From NCBI GenBank assembly GCA_035403465.1, contig DAONFG010000004.1:52997-116996 (forward strand): a DNA stretch of 64,000 nucleotides, in the 5' to 3' direction. Every line of letters begins with the position of its first letter. Position 1 is the first letter of the stretch. Positions 1-7,560 of this stretch are shown here, piece by piece. The notes beneath the pieces are model-generated. The model was given only the letters and a program-made list of their open reading frames with translations, searched no databases and was not told the DNA's origin. The translations under genes and the position numbers were made by a program. Source of the stretch: JAAYBQ01 sp035403465. GTDB lineage: Bacteria > Spirochaetota > UBA4802 > UBA5550.

Positions 1-34
1 CTGCAAGTCTGAATGCAGGATCATAAGCGGACTT

Positions 35-709
35 TCAGTTGACCCCGTACTTTTCCCGATATTCCTCCATCTTTGTAATCATGGAGCTGTCAATGCCGTA
101 GCCCCCTGATAGTGAAGGCGTCTTCAGGAATTCGATTATATCAAGAATGTTTACTATGGGGTAAAATTTCAGCCCTGTTGATTCTGTAAGTTCCTGGATG
201 GCTGATTTTTCGCCGGTACCCTTTTCCATCCGGTCAACCGATATTATCACAGCTGTAAGCTGCGGGTTGCCCTGACCTTTAAGTATGTCAAGGGACTCGC
301 GAACAGCCGTACCTGCTGTAATGACATCATCAACAAGTATTACCCTGTCGTCTGCCGCGAGGGTTTTGCCCACCATGAGCCCCATGTCGCCGTGGTCCTT
401 GACCTCTTTCCTGTTAAAAGCGTAGTGCACATCGATGCCGTGCTCGTGATAAAGAGCGTTAACTGCTGCAATAGCAAGCGGGATCCCCTTGTATGCAGGC
501 CCGAAAATAGCCGTGTATTTATCTTTTATATTATCTACAATTGTGCTGGCATAGAAGCTGCCGAGCCTGTTTATGGCGCGTCCGGTGTGAAGCATCCCGG
601 TGTTGAGAAAATATGGTGAAAGCCTTCCGGATTTAAGGGTGAATTCGCCGAATTTAAGGGCTTTGCTGTCCAGAAGGAATGTTATGAATTCTTTTTTATA
701 CTCTTTCAT
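35..709 (-). CDS. pyrE: Orotate phosphoribosyltransferase
   Basis: Transfers the phosphoribosyl group of PRPP to orotate, giving OMP, in cytoplasmic de novo pyrimidine synthesis. The 224-residue protein has the PRPP-binding signature VILVDDVITAGT at residues 123-134, the FGPAYKGIPLA substrate segment at 69-79 and the flexible catalytic loop KEVKDHG at 101-107. The length is normal for PyrE. The start has an AGGAG about 7 bases upstream. It is transcribed toward the window edge, away from the MlaF-like gene; no other pyr gene adjoins it, though pyrG lies 12 kb away. Identification is firm. Confidence 0.96.
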   Translation of the reverse strand: MKEYKKEFITFLLDSKALKFGEFTLKSGRLSPYFLNTGMLHTGRAINRLGSFYASTIVDNIKDKYTAIFGPAYKGIPLAIAAVNALYHEHGIDVHYAFNRKEVKDHGDMGLMVGKTLAADDRVILVDDVITAGTAVRESLDILKGQGNPQLTAVIISVDRMEKGTGEKSAIQELTESTGLKFYPIVNILDIIEFLKTPSLSGGYGIDSSMITKMEEYREKYGVN

Positions 710-1122
710 TGCGTGCTCCTGTATCGTTGCTAATATAAGTATTACGAGGAAGACTTTCAGTATATTCCTCCTGAAAAGAGAAGATCATCCTGTCTGGAAA
801 ATGGTGTCGAGCATTTTTTGTCAAATCCTTCACGCGGCTGAGAAATAATCATCCTTGACAGAATTTAATTTTTATGTTAATTCACCAGTGTTAACCTTAC
901 GGGGGTTTTATAAACGATAATGCGTAATTATAGCAGTTATCGATTAGATTAATCCCGGTCATTGCGAACGGAGTGAAGCAATCTGTACAGACAGGTATGT
1001 GTTTAATGCAATAGGAAGGTATTTTCAAAAACAGACTGCCACGGCATTTCATGCCTCGCAGTGACAGGCGTAGTCTATTTTAAAAATAATCACATTGGTG
1101 AATAACCTGAAAGCAGAAATCC
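710..1122. other. Intergenic region between divergent pyrE and mlaF
   Basis: No gene seen. A possible promoter reading right has TTGACA at 855-860 and TAATTC at 878-883 (17-base spacer), about 240 bases before the next gene, so it is weak. The right half is taken up by the long inverted repeat annotated separately. Confidence 0.5.
958..1065. repeat. Long interrupted inverted repeat (intergenic repeat family)
   Basis: The arm at 958-985 (starts GTCATTGCGAAC, ends AAGCAATCTG) is matched by the reverse complement of 1032-1065, with some mismatches and a small insertion. The arms are separated by 46 bases. This resembles a dispersed intergenic element family of the type 'GTCATTGCGAG...GAAGCAATCTG' found in many bacterial genomes. 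It could fold in the mlaF leader. Only this copy was seen in the window. Confidence 0.7.
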
Positions 1123-1872
1123 ATGGCAAAAGTAAGAATAGAAAATCTTCATAAGAAATTCGGAAGCAACAGCGTCCTCCGGGGAGTTGACATTGCTGTT
1201 GAGCCCGGTGAAATTTTCTGTATTATAGGAAAGAGCGGTACTGGTAAATCGGTTGTTATGAAACACCTTGTAGGGCTGCTCGATCCCGATGAAGGTTCGA
1301 TCTATGTTGATGACACCCTTTTTACCGGTGCGGATAAAAGCGTCAGGGAATCGATCATCAGAAAGTTCGGGATACTTTTCCAGGGGGCCGCGCTTTTTGA
1401 CTCAATGAATATTTATGATAACGTGGCATTCGGGCTGCGCAGAAGAAAAATGGACGAGGGGCAGATCAGTGAGACCGTAATTGACATGCTTGAACAGGTT
1501 GGACTTTCGGGTATGGGTGATAAATGGCCTTCTGAACTTTCAGGGGGAATGCAGAAAAGGGCCGGTCTTGCACGGGCGATAGCAATGAAACCTGAAATCA
1601 TGCTCTACGATGAGCCCACAACGGGTGTTGATCCGATCACCGGCGGGTCGGTTGACCGTCTTATAGTTAAAATGAACCAGGTCTACGGAATCACCTCTAT
1701 CGTAATCACGCATGACATGAATTCAGCATTCAGAATTGCAGATAGAATGTCCATGCTCTACGATGGCAAAGTAATCTTTACAGGAACACCGGAAGATTTT
1801 AAAAACAGCACAAACCCATATGTAATTCAGTTTGTTGAAGGGACTGTAAACGGCCCGATAAGCGTAATATAA
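1123..1872 (+). CDS. mlaF: MlaF-type ABC transporter ATP-binding protein
   Basis: Nucleotide-binding subunit of an Mla-type (Ttg2A/MCE) transporter, which moves phospholipids between the inner and outer membranes of diderms. It shows Walker A GKSGTGKS at 36-43, the Q-loop LFQGAALFD at 85-93, the signature LSGGMQKR at 139-146, Walker B IMLYDE at 159-164, and the switch His197 in ITHDM. The GAALFDSMNIYDN stretch after the Q-loop is typical of MlaF. The 249-residue length fits. Oddly, no permease (MlaE) or MCE substrate-binding gene is adjacent, so partners must be encoded elsewhere. The leader holds a long inverted repeat. The ribosome site is weak. Confidence 0.88.
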   Translation: MAKVRIENLHKKFGSNSVLRGVDIAVEPGEIFCIIGKSGTGKSVVMKHLVGLLDPDEGSIYVDDTLFTGADKSVRESIIRKFGILFQGAALFDSMNIYDNVAFGLRRRKMDEGQISETVIDMLEQVGLSGMGDKWPSELSGGMQKRAGLARAIAMKPEIMLYDEPTTGVDPITGGSVDRLIVKMNQVYGITSIVITHDMNSAFRIADRMSMLYDGKVIFTGTPEDFKNSTNPYVIQFVEGTVNGPISVI

Positions 1873-2061
1873 ATTTATTTTTCCGGATGATTGCGCACTT
1901 AACTGTTAATTGATTGACATATAAGTAAAAAGGGTTTCAGTTAAAATCAGATCTGCCTCAGGCTGTCAGGGTAAATTTTAATTTCATACGGGTTAATAAA
2001 AGGTTGTTGCCGGAGCAGAATGACAGTTTAACGACAGCAAAATATTTTAAGGAGATGGTCT

Positions 2062-3282
2062 ATGGATTCATTTAGTCATGATTCGGGCACATACACCGGA
2101 AAAGGCGGGGTGGAAATATTTTTTCAGAAATGGGTTGTTCAGAAAGCCAGGGCTGTTCTCATTCTTGTTCATGGTATAGGTGAGCATTCCGGCAGGTACG
2201 GCAACCTCCTGAAAAGTCTTGCCGGGAAAAATATTTCTGTTTTCGCGATTGATCACAGGGGGCACGGCCGGTCAGAAGGGAAAAGGGGCCATGTCGATTC
2301 ATTTATGGATTACATTTATGATCTTAAGCTCTTTACCGAATTTGTTAAAGAGGAGAACAGGGGCCTCCCTGTAATTATGTACGGTCACAGTATGGGTGGA
2401 GTTATAGCATCCAAGTATGCCATGACCTATCCTGATGATATATCAATGCTTGTTCTTTCATCTCCGGGATTCAAGCCTGTTTTCCCTGTTCCTGGATGGA
2501 AAAGGCGGCTTGGTGAATTCATGTCATCCAGGATCGGAACATTTTCAGCGTCAACCGGCATATCGGCAGATGGAATATCCCGCGACAGTGGAGCTGTGGC
2601 AGCTTATAAGAACGATCCCCTCAACCACGACAGGGCTTCGGCAAGGCTCTTTGTGGAATTAGACAGGGCGTCGGCAGAATGTCTGGCTAACGCAAAAAAG
2701 ATACGAAAGCCACTGCTCGTTTTTCATGGCAAGAGCGATCCGATCGTGGATTACAGAGCATCAGAGCAGTTCTATAATGACGCCTCCTCTTCAAATAAAA
2801 AGCTTTTTCTATATGAGAATCTTTACCACGAGACTATAAATGAAATTGAGGTTGATGCGATGAAAGTATTAAAAGATGTAATCGGATGGATTACGGGTAA
2901 TGCCGGATCAAAAACAGCTGTTCCTGCTGTAAGTGTTCCTGTCAAACCTGTGGAAGAAAAGCCTGCGGCTAAGAAGCCTGCGGCCAAGAAGCCTGCGGCC
3001 AAGAAGCCTGCGGCCAAGAAGCCTGCGGCCAAGAAGCCTGNNNNNNNNNNNNNNNNNNNNNNNNNNNNNNNNNNNNNNNNNNNNNNNNNNNNNNNNNNNN
3101 NNNNNNNNNNNNNNNNNNNNNNNNNNNNNNNNNNNNNNNNGAAGCCTGTGGCCAAGAAGCCTGTGGCCAAAAAGCCTGCGGCCAAGAAGCCTGCAGCCAG
3201 GAAGCCTGTGGCCAAGAAGCCTGTGGCCAAAAAGCCTGCGGCCAAGAAGCCTGCAGCCAGGAAGCCTGCAGCCAAGAAGTAA
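2062..3282 (+). CDS. Monoacylglycerol lipase-like alpha/beta hydrolase with Ala-Lys-Pro repeat tail
   Basis: Residues 1-280 are a serine hydrolase of the Hydrolase_4 (monoglyceride lipase/lysophospholipase) family. Visible features are the oxyanion motif HGIGEHS at 37-43, nucleophile Ser110 in GHSMG, Asp226 in SDPIVD and His256 in NLYHET. From residue 301 the protein turns into pentapeptides of AAKKP, VAKKP and AARKP type to the stop, a basic, disordered, histone H1/AlgP-like tail. The tail is interrupted by 100 N, so its true length is unknown. AAGGAGATGG lies 5-13 bases before the ATG. The likely substrate is a lipid ester. The tail could bind nucleic acid, polyphosphate or a polymer granule; that is speculation. 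Confidence 0.85.
   Translation: MDSFSHDSGTYTGKGGVEIFFQKWVVQKARAVLILVHGIGEHSGRYGNLLKSLAGKNISVFAIDHRGHGRSEGKRGHVDSFMDYIYDLKLFTEFVKEENRGLPVIMYGHSMGGVIASKYAMTYPDDISMLVLSSPGFKPVFPVPGWKRRLGEFMSSRIGTFSASTGISADGISRDSGAVAAYKNDPLNHDRASARLFVELDRASAECLANAKKIRKPLLVFHGKSDPIVDYRASEQFYNDASSSNKKLFLYENLYHETINEIEVDAMKVLKDVIGWITGNAGSKTAVPAVSVPVKPVEEKPAAKKPAAKKPAAKKPAAKKPAAKKPXXXXXXXXXXXXXXXXXXXXXXXXXXXXXXXXXXKPVAKKPVAKKPAAKKPAARKPVAKKPVAKKPAAKKPAARKPAAKK
2956..3280 (+). repeat. 15-bp tandem repeat encoding the AAKKP tail, with a 60-bp higher-order duplication
   Basis: Units of the form GCCTGCGGCCAAGAA repeat head to tail. Before the gap they are nearly identical. After it, variants (GTG for GCG, AAA for AAG, CAGCCAGG) form a four-unit block, so 3141-3200 and 3201-3260 are exact 60-bp copies. 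Each unit is a whole number of codons. Confidence 0.93.
3041..3140. other. Assembly gap (100 N) inside the repeat tract
   Basis: Exactly 100 N. The proline codons on either side (3037 and 3145) are 108 bases apart, which keeps frame but is not a multiple of the 15-bp unit, so 100 is probably a placeholder and the real repeat number is unknown. Confidence 0.95.
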
Positions 3283-3308
3283 AAAATTAATTCATCTATC
3301 CGTGATAA

Positions 3309-3340
3309 AACCGCGTTTCTGATAAGGGCGCGGTTTTTTT
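3309..3340 (+). terminator. Rho-independent terminator
   Basis: Stem AACCGCG (3309-3315) pairs with CGCGGTT (3329-3335), followed by a T run to 3340. It lies 27 bases after the hydrolase stop codon. Confidence 0.88.
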
Positions 3341-3557
3341 ATTTCAGCACAGTAAACATCAGTGTGTGATTTTACAAAAACAGCTTTTATCAGGTTAAAG
3401 ATACGATAGAGGAAATGCCGGGAAAAATGATTTTTTTTAGAGCATTTAAAAAAAAGTTTGAATATTATAACACAGTTGTGCTTTTAGACACTAACTGCGC
3501 ACCTGCAGGAAATTGTGCAATATTATTGAGCATCAGGGAATTCCATGCTGAGGGATA

Positions 3558-4307
3558 ATGTTGAAAGTGATGTTAATTGCAGGGATTAGAGCTGTATTCC
3601 GTCAAACACATAAAAAAATGGTAAAAGTTGAGGCCGGTATGAATGAAGCGGTTTTTTTTGATCTTGATAAGACAATTTCTGCTGTTCCTACAGAGAAATA
3701 CTTTGCTTATCATCTCTTTAAAAAAAATATTATAAGCACAATGGACTTTATAAAGGTAATATGGCAGTGCCTTATGTATGATTTGCATTTTACACGCGAT
3801 TTCTACGCTGTAAAGAGTAATGTAATCCGCATAGTGATGCGCGACCAGTGTGCTGTTCAGATGAAGGATGTTTACCGTGAATATTTTCACAATTTCCTCA
3901 GGGGGATGATATTCCCTCAGATGCTCATGGAGATAAAAAGGCACAGGCTGGAAAACCGCAGGCTGGTGATAATTTCCGCGTCACTGGACTTTATAGTTGA
4001 GGAGTTCTGTGCATACCTTGATATTGACCATTTTTATGCTTCGAACCTTGAAATTGTCAATGAAAGGTATACAGGAGAAACGCTCGGAAAGATTTATATG
4101 GGCAGAACAAAACATGACGCGGTCAAGGAATACGCAGAAATTCACAATGTTGACCTGTCAAGGAGTTATGCCTACGGTGATTATGCGGAAGATTCCCATA
4201 TACTCCGCATGGTAGGGTTCCCCGTAGCTGTCAACCCTGACAAAAAGTTGCTTAGCGAGGCGGTTAAATATAACTGGGAAATACAGAACTGTCAGCTTTC
4301 AGCATGA
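3558..4307 (+). CDS. HAD-superfamily phosphatase, subfamily IB (SerB-like)
   Basis: Cytoplasmic phosphatase of the PSPase/HAD-IB type. The motifs are DLDKT at 35-39 (nucleophile Asp35, acid-base Asp37), ISAS at 139-142, Lys185 and GDYAEDSHIL at 207-216. The long helical insert between motifs I and II fits a subfamily IB cap. Such proteins act on phosphoserine, phosphocholine or lysophosphatidate-like esters, and the substrate cannot be told here. The ATG at 3558 has a GAGGG before it. An internal ATG at 3639 (MNEAVFFDLDKT) gives the usual family N-terminus and also has GAGG upstream, so the first 27 residues are doubtful. Confidence 0.82.
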   Translation: MLKVMLIAGIRAVFRQTHKKMVKVEAGMNEAVFFDLDKTISAVPTEKYFAYHLFKKNIISTMDFIKVIWQCLMYDLHFTRDFYAVKSNVIRIVMRDQCAVQMKDVYREYFHNFLRGMIFPQMLMEIKRHRLENRRLVIISASLDFIVEEFCAYLDIDHFYASNLEIVNERYTGETLGKIYMGRTKHDAVKEYAEIHNVDLSRSYAYGDYAEDSHILRMVGFPVAVNPDKKLLSEAVKYNWEIQNCQLSA

Positions 4308-4539
4308 TGAAGGTTCTGCAGTATGTCCCTGTTTTAGAGATTGATTGTTTCAGTTATGTAAAGATTTAATATTCATGAAATATTGATTTACTCTTTGTTA
4401 TGTGAAACATTATTCCTCGTCCTCTTCTGTTACACCCCTGTTAAATTAACGACGTATAGTGTATCGTTTTATGTCTGCGGTTGACCATATCAACAGTGCA
4501 TGAAAAATCATGTTATCATTTATTTAATGGAGGATGATT

Positions 4540-5757
4540 ATGTTAAACGCAGCAGATACCGCGTGGATGTTAATTTCCACGGCAATGGTAATGGTTATGA
4601 CGCCGACGCTTGCTTTTTTTTACGGCGGTCTTGTGAGGAGAAAAAATGTTCTGTCAATATTGATGCAGTGCATGGTAATACTTTCAGTGATATCTCTGCA
4701 GTGGGTTCTGTTCGGTTACAGCCTGGCGTTCGGGCCTGATAAGGGAGGAGTTATAGGCGGACTTGACTGGGTATTCCTGAGAGGCGTTGGATTGGAACCG
4801 CTGGAAGGACAGACAATTCCCCACCAGCTGTTTATGAGTTTCCAGATGATGTTTGCAGTTATTACTCCTGCGCTTATTGTGGGAGCATTTGCAGAGAGGA
4901 TTAAATTTTCGGGATTCCTTCTCTTTACAGTGTTATGGTCAACATTGGTGTATGATCCTATGGCGCACTGGGTATGGGCCCCGGGAGGATGGCTTTTTAA
5001 TAAGGGGGTTCTGGATTTTGCCGGAGGTACGGTAATCCATATTCTTGCAGGTATTTCGGCACTTGTTTTTTCATTCCTCATCGGCAAAAGAAACGGCAGA
5101 GGGTCTAGCCCATCTCCGCATAACCTTCCATTTGCGGTGCTTGGTGCGGGATTCTTATGGTTCGGATGGTTCGGATTTAATGCAGGAAGTGCTCTGGGAA
5201 TCAAGGGGCAGACTGTTTCTGCTTTCGTTAATACAAACACCGCGGCAGCTGCGGCAGCTCTGACCTGGATGATCATTGACTGGTTTGTGCACAAGAGCCC
5301 TACAATGCTGGGAGTAATAACAGGTGTTGTTGCCGGTCTTGTTGCTATCACTCCCGCGGCCGGGTATGTTTCTCCAATGTCATCAATAGCAATTGGTGCA
5401 GGAGGCAGCATGCTTGGATTTATCTTCGTAAGCTATATTAAGCCCAGGTTCGGATATGATGATTCACTGGATGTTTTTGGTGTCCATGGAATGGCTGGTA
5501 TCTGGGGCGCAATAGCGACCGGTATATTCGCATCGAAGGCTATAGGCGGTACGGATGGTCTTATTCACGGTAATGCCGGGCAGGTGGGAGTTCAGGCAAT
5601 CGGCGTTCTTGTTGCTGTAGTTTTTGCGGCGGCGGGAACATTTGTTCTGTATAAGGTCTGTGATTTTTTTGTAGGAATGAGGGTCGATTCACGTGAAGAA
5701 AATATTGGTCTGGATCTTACTCAGCATCACGAAGCAGGCTACACCTTAATGGATTAA
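4540..5757 (+). CDS. amtB: Ammonium transporter
   Basis: Inner-membrane Amt/MEP/Rh channel that conducts ammonia into the cell. It has about eleven hydrophobic helices over 405 residues, the DFAGGTVIHI motif with pore His167, and the second pore His316 in VFGVHGMAG. An ATG at 4534 touches the GGAGG (4529-4533), while the ATG at 4540 sits 6 bases after it, so the protein starts MLNAAD. It is followed after 12 bases by the PII gene, the classic amtB-glnK pairing in which PII plugs the channel. I saw no sigma-54 (GG-N10-GC) promoter upstream. Confidence 0.96.
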   Translation: MLNAADTAWMLISTAMVMVMTPTLAFFYGGLVRRKNVLSILMQCMVILSVISLQWVLFGYSLAFGPDKGGVIGGLDWVFLRGVGLEPLEGQTIPHQLFMSFQMMFAVITPALIVGAFAERIKFSGFLLFTVLWSTLVYDPMAHWVWAPGGWLFNKGVLDFAGGTVIHILAGISALVFSFLIGKRNGRGSSPSPHNLPFAVLGAGFLWFGWFGFNAGSALGIKGQTVSAFVNTNTAAAAAALTWMIIDWFVHKSPTMLGVITGVVAGLVAITPAAGYVSPMSSIAIGAGGSMLGFIFVSYIKPRFGYDDSLDVFGVHGMAGIWGAIATGIFASKAIGGTDGLIHGNAGQVGVQAIGVLVAVVFAAAGTFVLYKVCDFFVGMRVDSREENIGLDLTQHHEAGYTLMD

Positions 5758-5769
5758 ATGGAGGATAAG

Positions 5770-6111
5770 ATGAAATATATAATAGCAATAATCAAATCAC
5801 ACAAATTGTATGATGTAAAAAAGGAACTGGAGAACAACGAAATTCACCTGATGACCGTTAGTGACGTCCTTGGATGCGGCAGGCAGAAAGGAACAACCGA
5901 GGTCTACAGGGGAGTAACAGAAGTTGATAATCTCCTGAGAAAAACAAAAATAGAAATTGCTGTTAATGATGATTACTTTGAACGTGCAGTAAATGCAATA
6001 ATGAAGGCTGCCCCGGAAAATGAAATCGGAGACGGCAAGATTTTTATTTTTGACCTTGCGGAATGTATCAGGATAAGGACAGGTGAAAAGGGCGGCGAGG
6101 CCATAGGCTGA
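5770..6111 (+). CDS. glnK: PII nitrogen regulatory protein with Glu at position 51
   Basis: Trimeric signal protein that senses 2-oxoglutarate and ATP/ADP and binds AmtB and other partners through its T-loop. From the start at 5770 (GGAGG 5 bases before; an ATG at 5758 overlaps that site and is unlikely) it has 113 residues, the family length. It has GRQKG at 37-41, Tyr46 in TEVYRG, and the C-terminal GDGKIF and IRIRTGE signatures. Position 51, where many bacterial PII proteins have the uridylylated or adenylylated tyrosine, is Glu, so this control is probably missing. It is likely co-transcribed with amtB and converges on gltD. Confidence 0.95.
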   Translation: MKYIIAIIKSHKLYDVKKELENNEIHLMTVSDVLGCGRQKGTTEVYRGVTEVDNLLRKTKIEIAVNDDYFERAVNAIMKAAPENEIGDGKIFIFDLAECIRIRTGEKGGEAIG

Positions 6112-6129
6112 GGCGCACGGAGGGAGGGG

Positions 6130-7560
6130 TCAGCGGCCCCTCTCACCCAGATACCTGCAGATTCCCCCTGCGGCCTCGCGTCCCTGACGTATTGCCCAGA
6201 CCACAAGGGAAGCACCTCGGACAGAATCACCTGCAGAGAAGACGCCATCAACAGAACTCATATAGTTTTCATCAACCCTGACATTACCCGACGCATCCAG
6301 TGCCAGGCCCAAATCAGTAACCGGGCCTTTATGCCTTACATGCAGGAAACCGGCAGAGATAAAAACAATGTCAGCCTGAAGTTCTATAACTGATTCGGGG
6401 AGTTCCCTCATGAGCTCTTTCCCGTCCGCGTCCTTCTCCCATGCAACGCGGATGGCGGAAATTTTTTTCACCTGTCCGTTCTCACCGTGAAACTTCATCG
6501 TTTTCACACACCAGAGCCTGTCGCACCCTTCTTCGTGTGAACTGGATGTTTTTTTAACCCTGGGCCAGAGCGGCCATGGTTCGGCGTCTTCCCTGTGCGA
6601 AGGCGGTTCGGGGAGTATCTCGACCTGCGTGATGCCCGCGGCTCCCTGCCTGTTCGCACTACCCACGCAGTCGGAACCTGTATCGCCTCCGCCGATTACC
6701 ACTACTTTTTTATTTATGGCTACTATAAGTTTATCCTCGGGTATTTCTTCACCTGCAACCCGCCTGTTCTGTTGTTCAAGATACTCCATTGCAAAATGGA
6801 TTCCCTTAAGCTCGCGGCCTTCTATTGCAATGTCCCTGGGTTCGCGGGCGCCTGTGGCAAGGAGAACAGCATCATAATCTCTGTGCAGTTCTTCAACAGG
6901 GATCTCCCTGCCTATCATTGTCCCTGTACGGAACTCGATCCCCTCCTGCTCAAGTATCCTGAGGCGCCGGTCTATTATGCGCTTGTCAAGTTTGAAGTCC
7001 GGGATCCCGTAACGGAGGTAACCGCCGATCCTGTCTTCAGCTTCAAATACTGTTACAAGATGTCCGCACCTGTTCAGCATGTCTGCGGATGCAAGCCCTG
7101 CGGGCCCGCTTCCGATCACCGCGACTTTTTTACCGGTGCGCACCTGAGGTGGTTCGGGTTTTACAAGGTTAAGCTCAAAGGCTTTTTCTATTACTGCAAG
7201 TTCGTTCTGGCGGATGGTTACTGCTTCGTCTGTCAGGGCGAGTACGCATGAAGCTTCGCATGGTGCAGGGCAGACGCGGCCTGTGAATTCGGGAAAGTTG
7301 TTTGTTTCACTGAGAAGTTTATATGCGGACTTCCAGTCCTTGCGGAAAATCATGTCCTGCCATTCGGGCATGATGTTGCTTACCGGGCATGCCCAGTGGC
7401 AGAAAGGAACGCCGCAGTCCATACACCTCGAAGCCTGGGCTTCCCTGTCCCTGTCGGGCAGAACTGATTCAACCTCCTTGTAATCGTTAACGCGTTCTTC
7501 AACAGGCCTGTATCCTGATTCGCGCCTTTTTATATTAATAAAACCCCTGGGATCTCCCAT
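6130..7560 (-). CDS. gltD: Glutamate synthase (NADPH) small subunit
   Basis: Passes electrons from NADPH through FAD to the large subunit in the GOGAT reaction (glutamine + 2-oxoglutarate to two glutamates). Cys46, 49, 54 and 58 (CMDCGVPFC...C) and Cys97, 101 and 105 bind the Fe-S clusters. GSGPAG at 150-155 is the FAD site, and GGGDTGSD at 290-297 the NADPH site. The length of 476 is typical. Its ATG overlaps the gltB stop by one base (TGATG), with GAGGAG just upstream inside gltB, so the two are translationally coupled. It converges on glnK with 18 bases between. Confidence 0.96.
   Translation of the reverse strand: MGDPRGFINIKRRESGYRPVEERVNDYKEVESVLPDRDREAQASRCMDCGVPFCHWACPVSNIMPEWQDMIFRKDWKSAYKLLSETNNFPEFTGRVCPAPCEASCVLALTDEAVTIRQNELAVIEKAFELNLVKPEPPQVRTGKKVAVIGSGPAGLASADMLNRCGHLVTVFEAEDRIGGYLRYGIPDFKLDKRIIDRRLRILEQEGIEFRTGTMIGREIPVEELHRDYDAVLLATGAREPRDIAIEGRELKGIHFAMEYLEQQNRRVAGEEIPEDKLIVAINKKVVVIGGGDTGSDCVGSANRQGAAGITQVEILPEPPSHREDAEPWPLWPRVKKTSSSHEEGCDRLWCVKTMKFHGENGQVKKISAIRVAWEKDADGKELMRELPESVIELQADIVFISAGFLHVRHKGPVTDLGLALDASGNVRVDENYMSSVDGVFSAGDSVRGASLVVWAIRQGREAAGGICRYLGERGR

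Noticed and set aside
2823..3322. Long open frames in other frames and on the minus strand through the AAKKP repeat (reading as GFLAA or SLRPR repeats)
   Set aside because: A 15-bp unit without stops stays open in several frames. Only the frame fused to the hydrolase has a domain, start and ribosome site.
4308..4539. Sigma-54 promoter before amtB
   Set aside because: No GG-N10-GC element at a fitting place; nitrogen control by this route is not supported by the sequence.
4716..5411. 231-codon open frame opposite amtB
   Set aside because: Mirror of a Gly/Ala-rich membrane protein; no start signal, no recognisable protein family.
6595..7251. 218-codon open frame opposite gltD
   Set aside because: Lies fully inside a well-identified gene; composition (Cys, Tyr and Phe rich) is that of an antisense frame.
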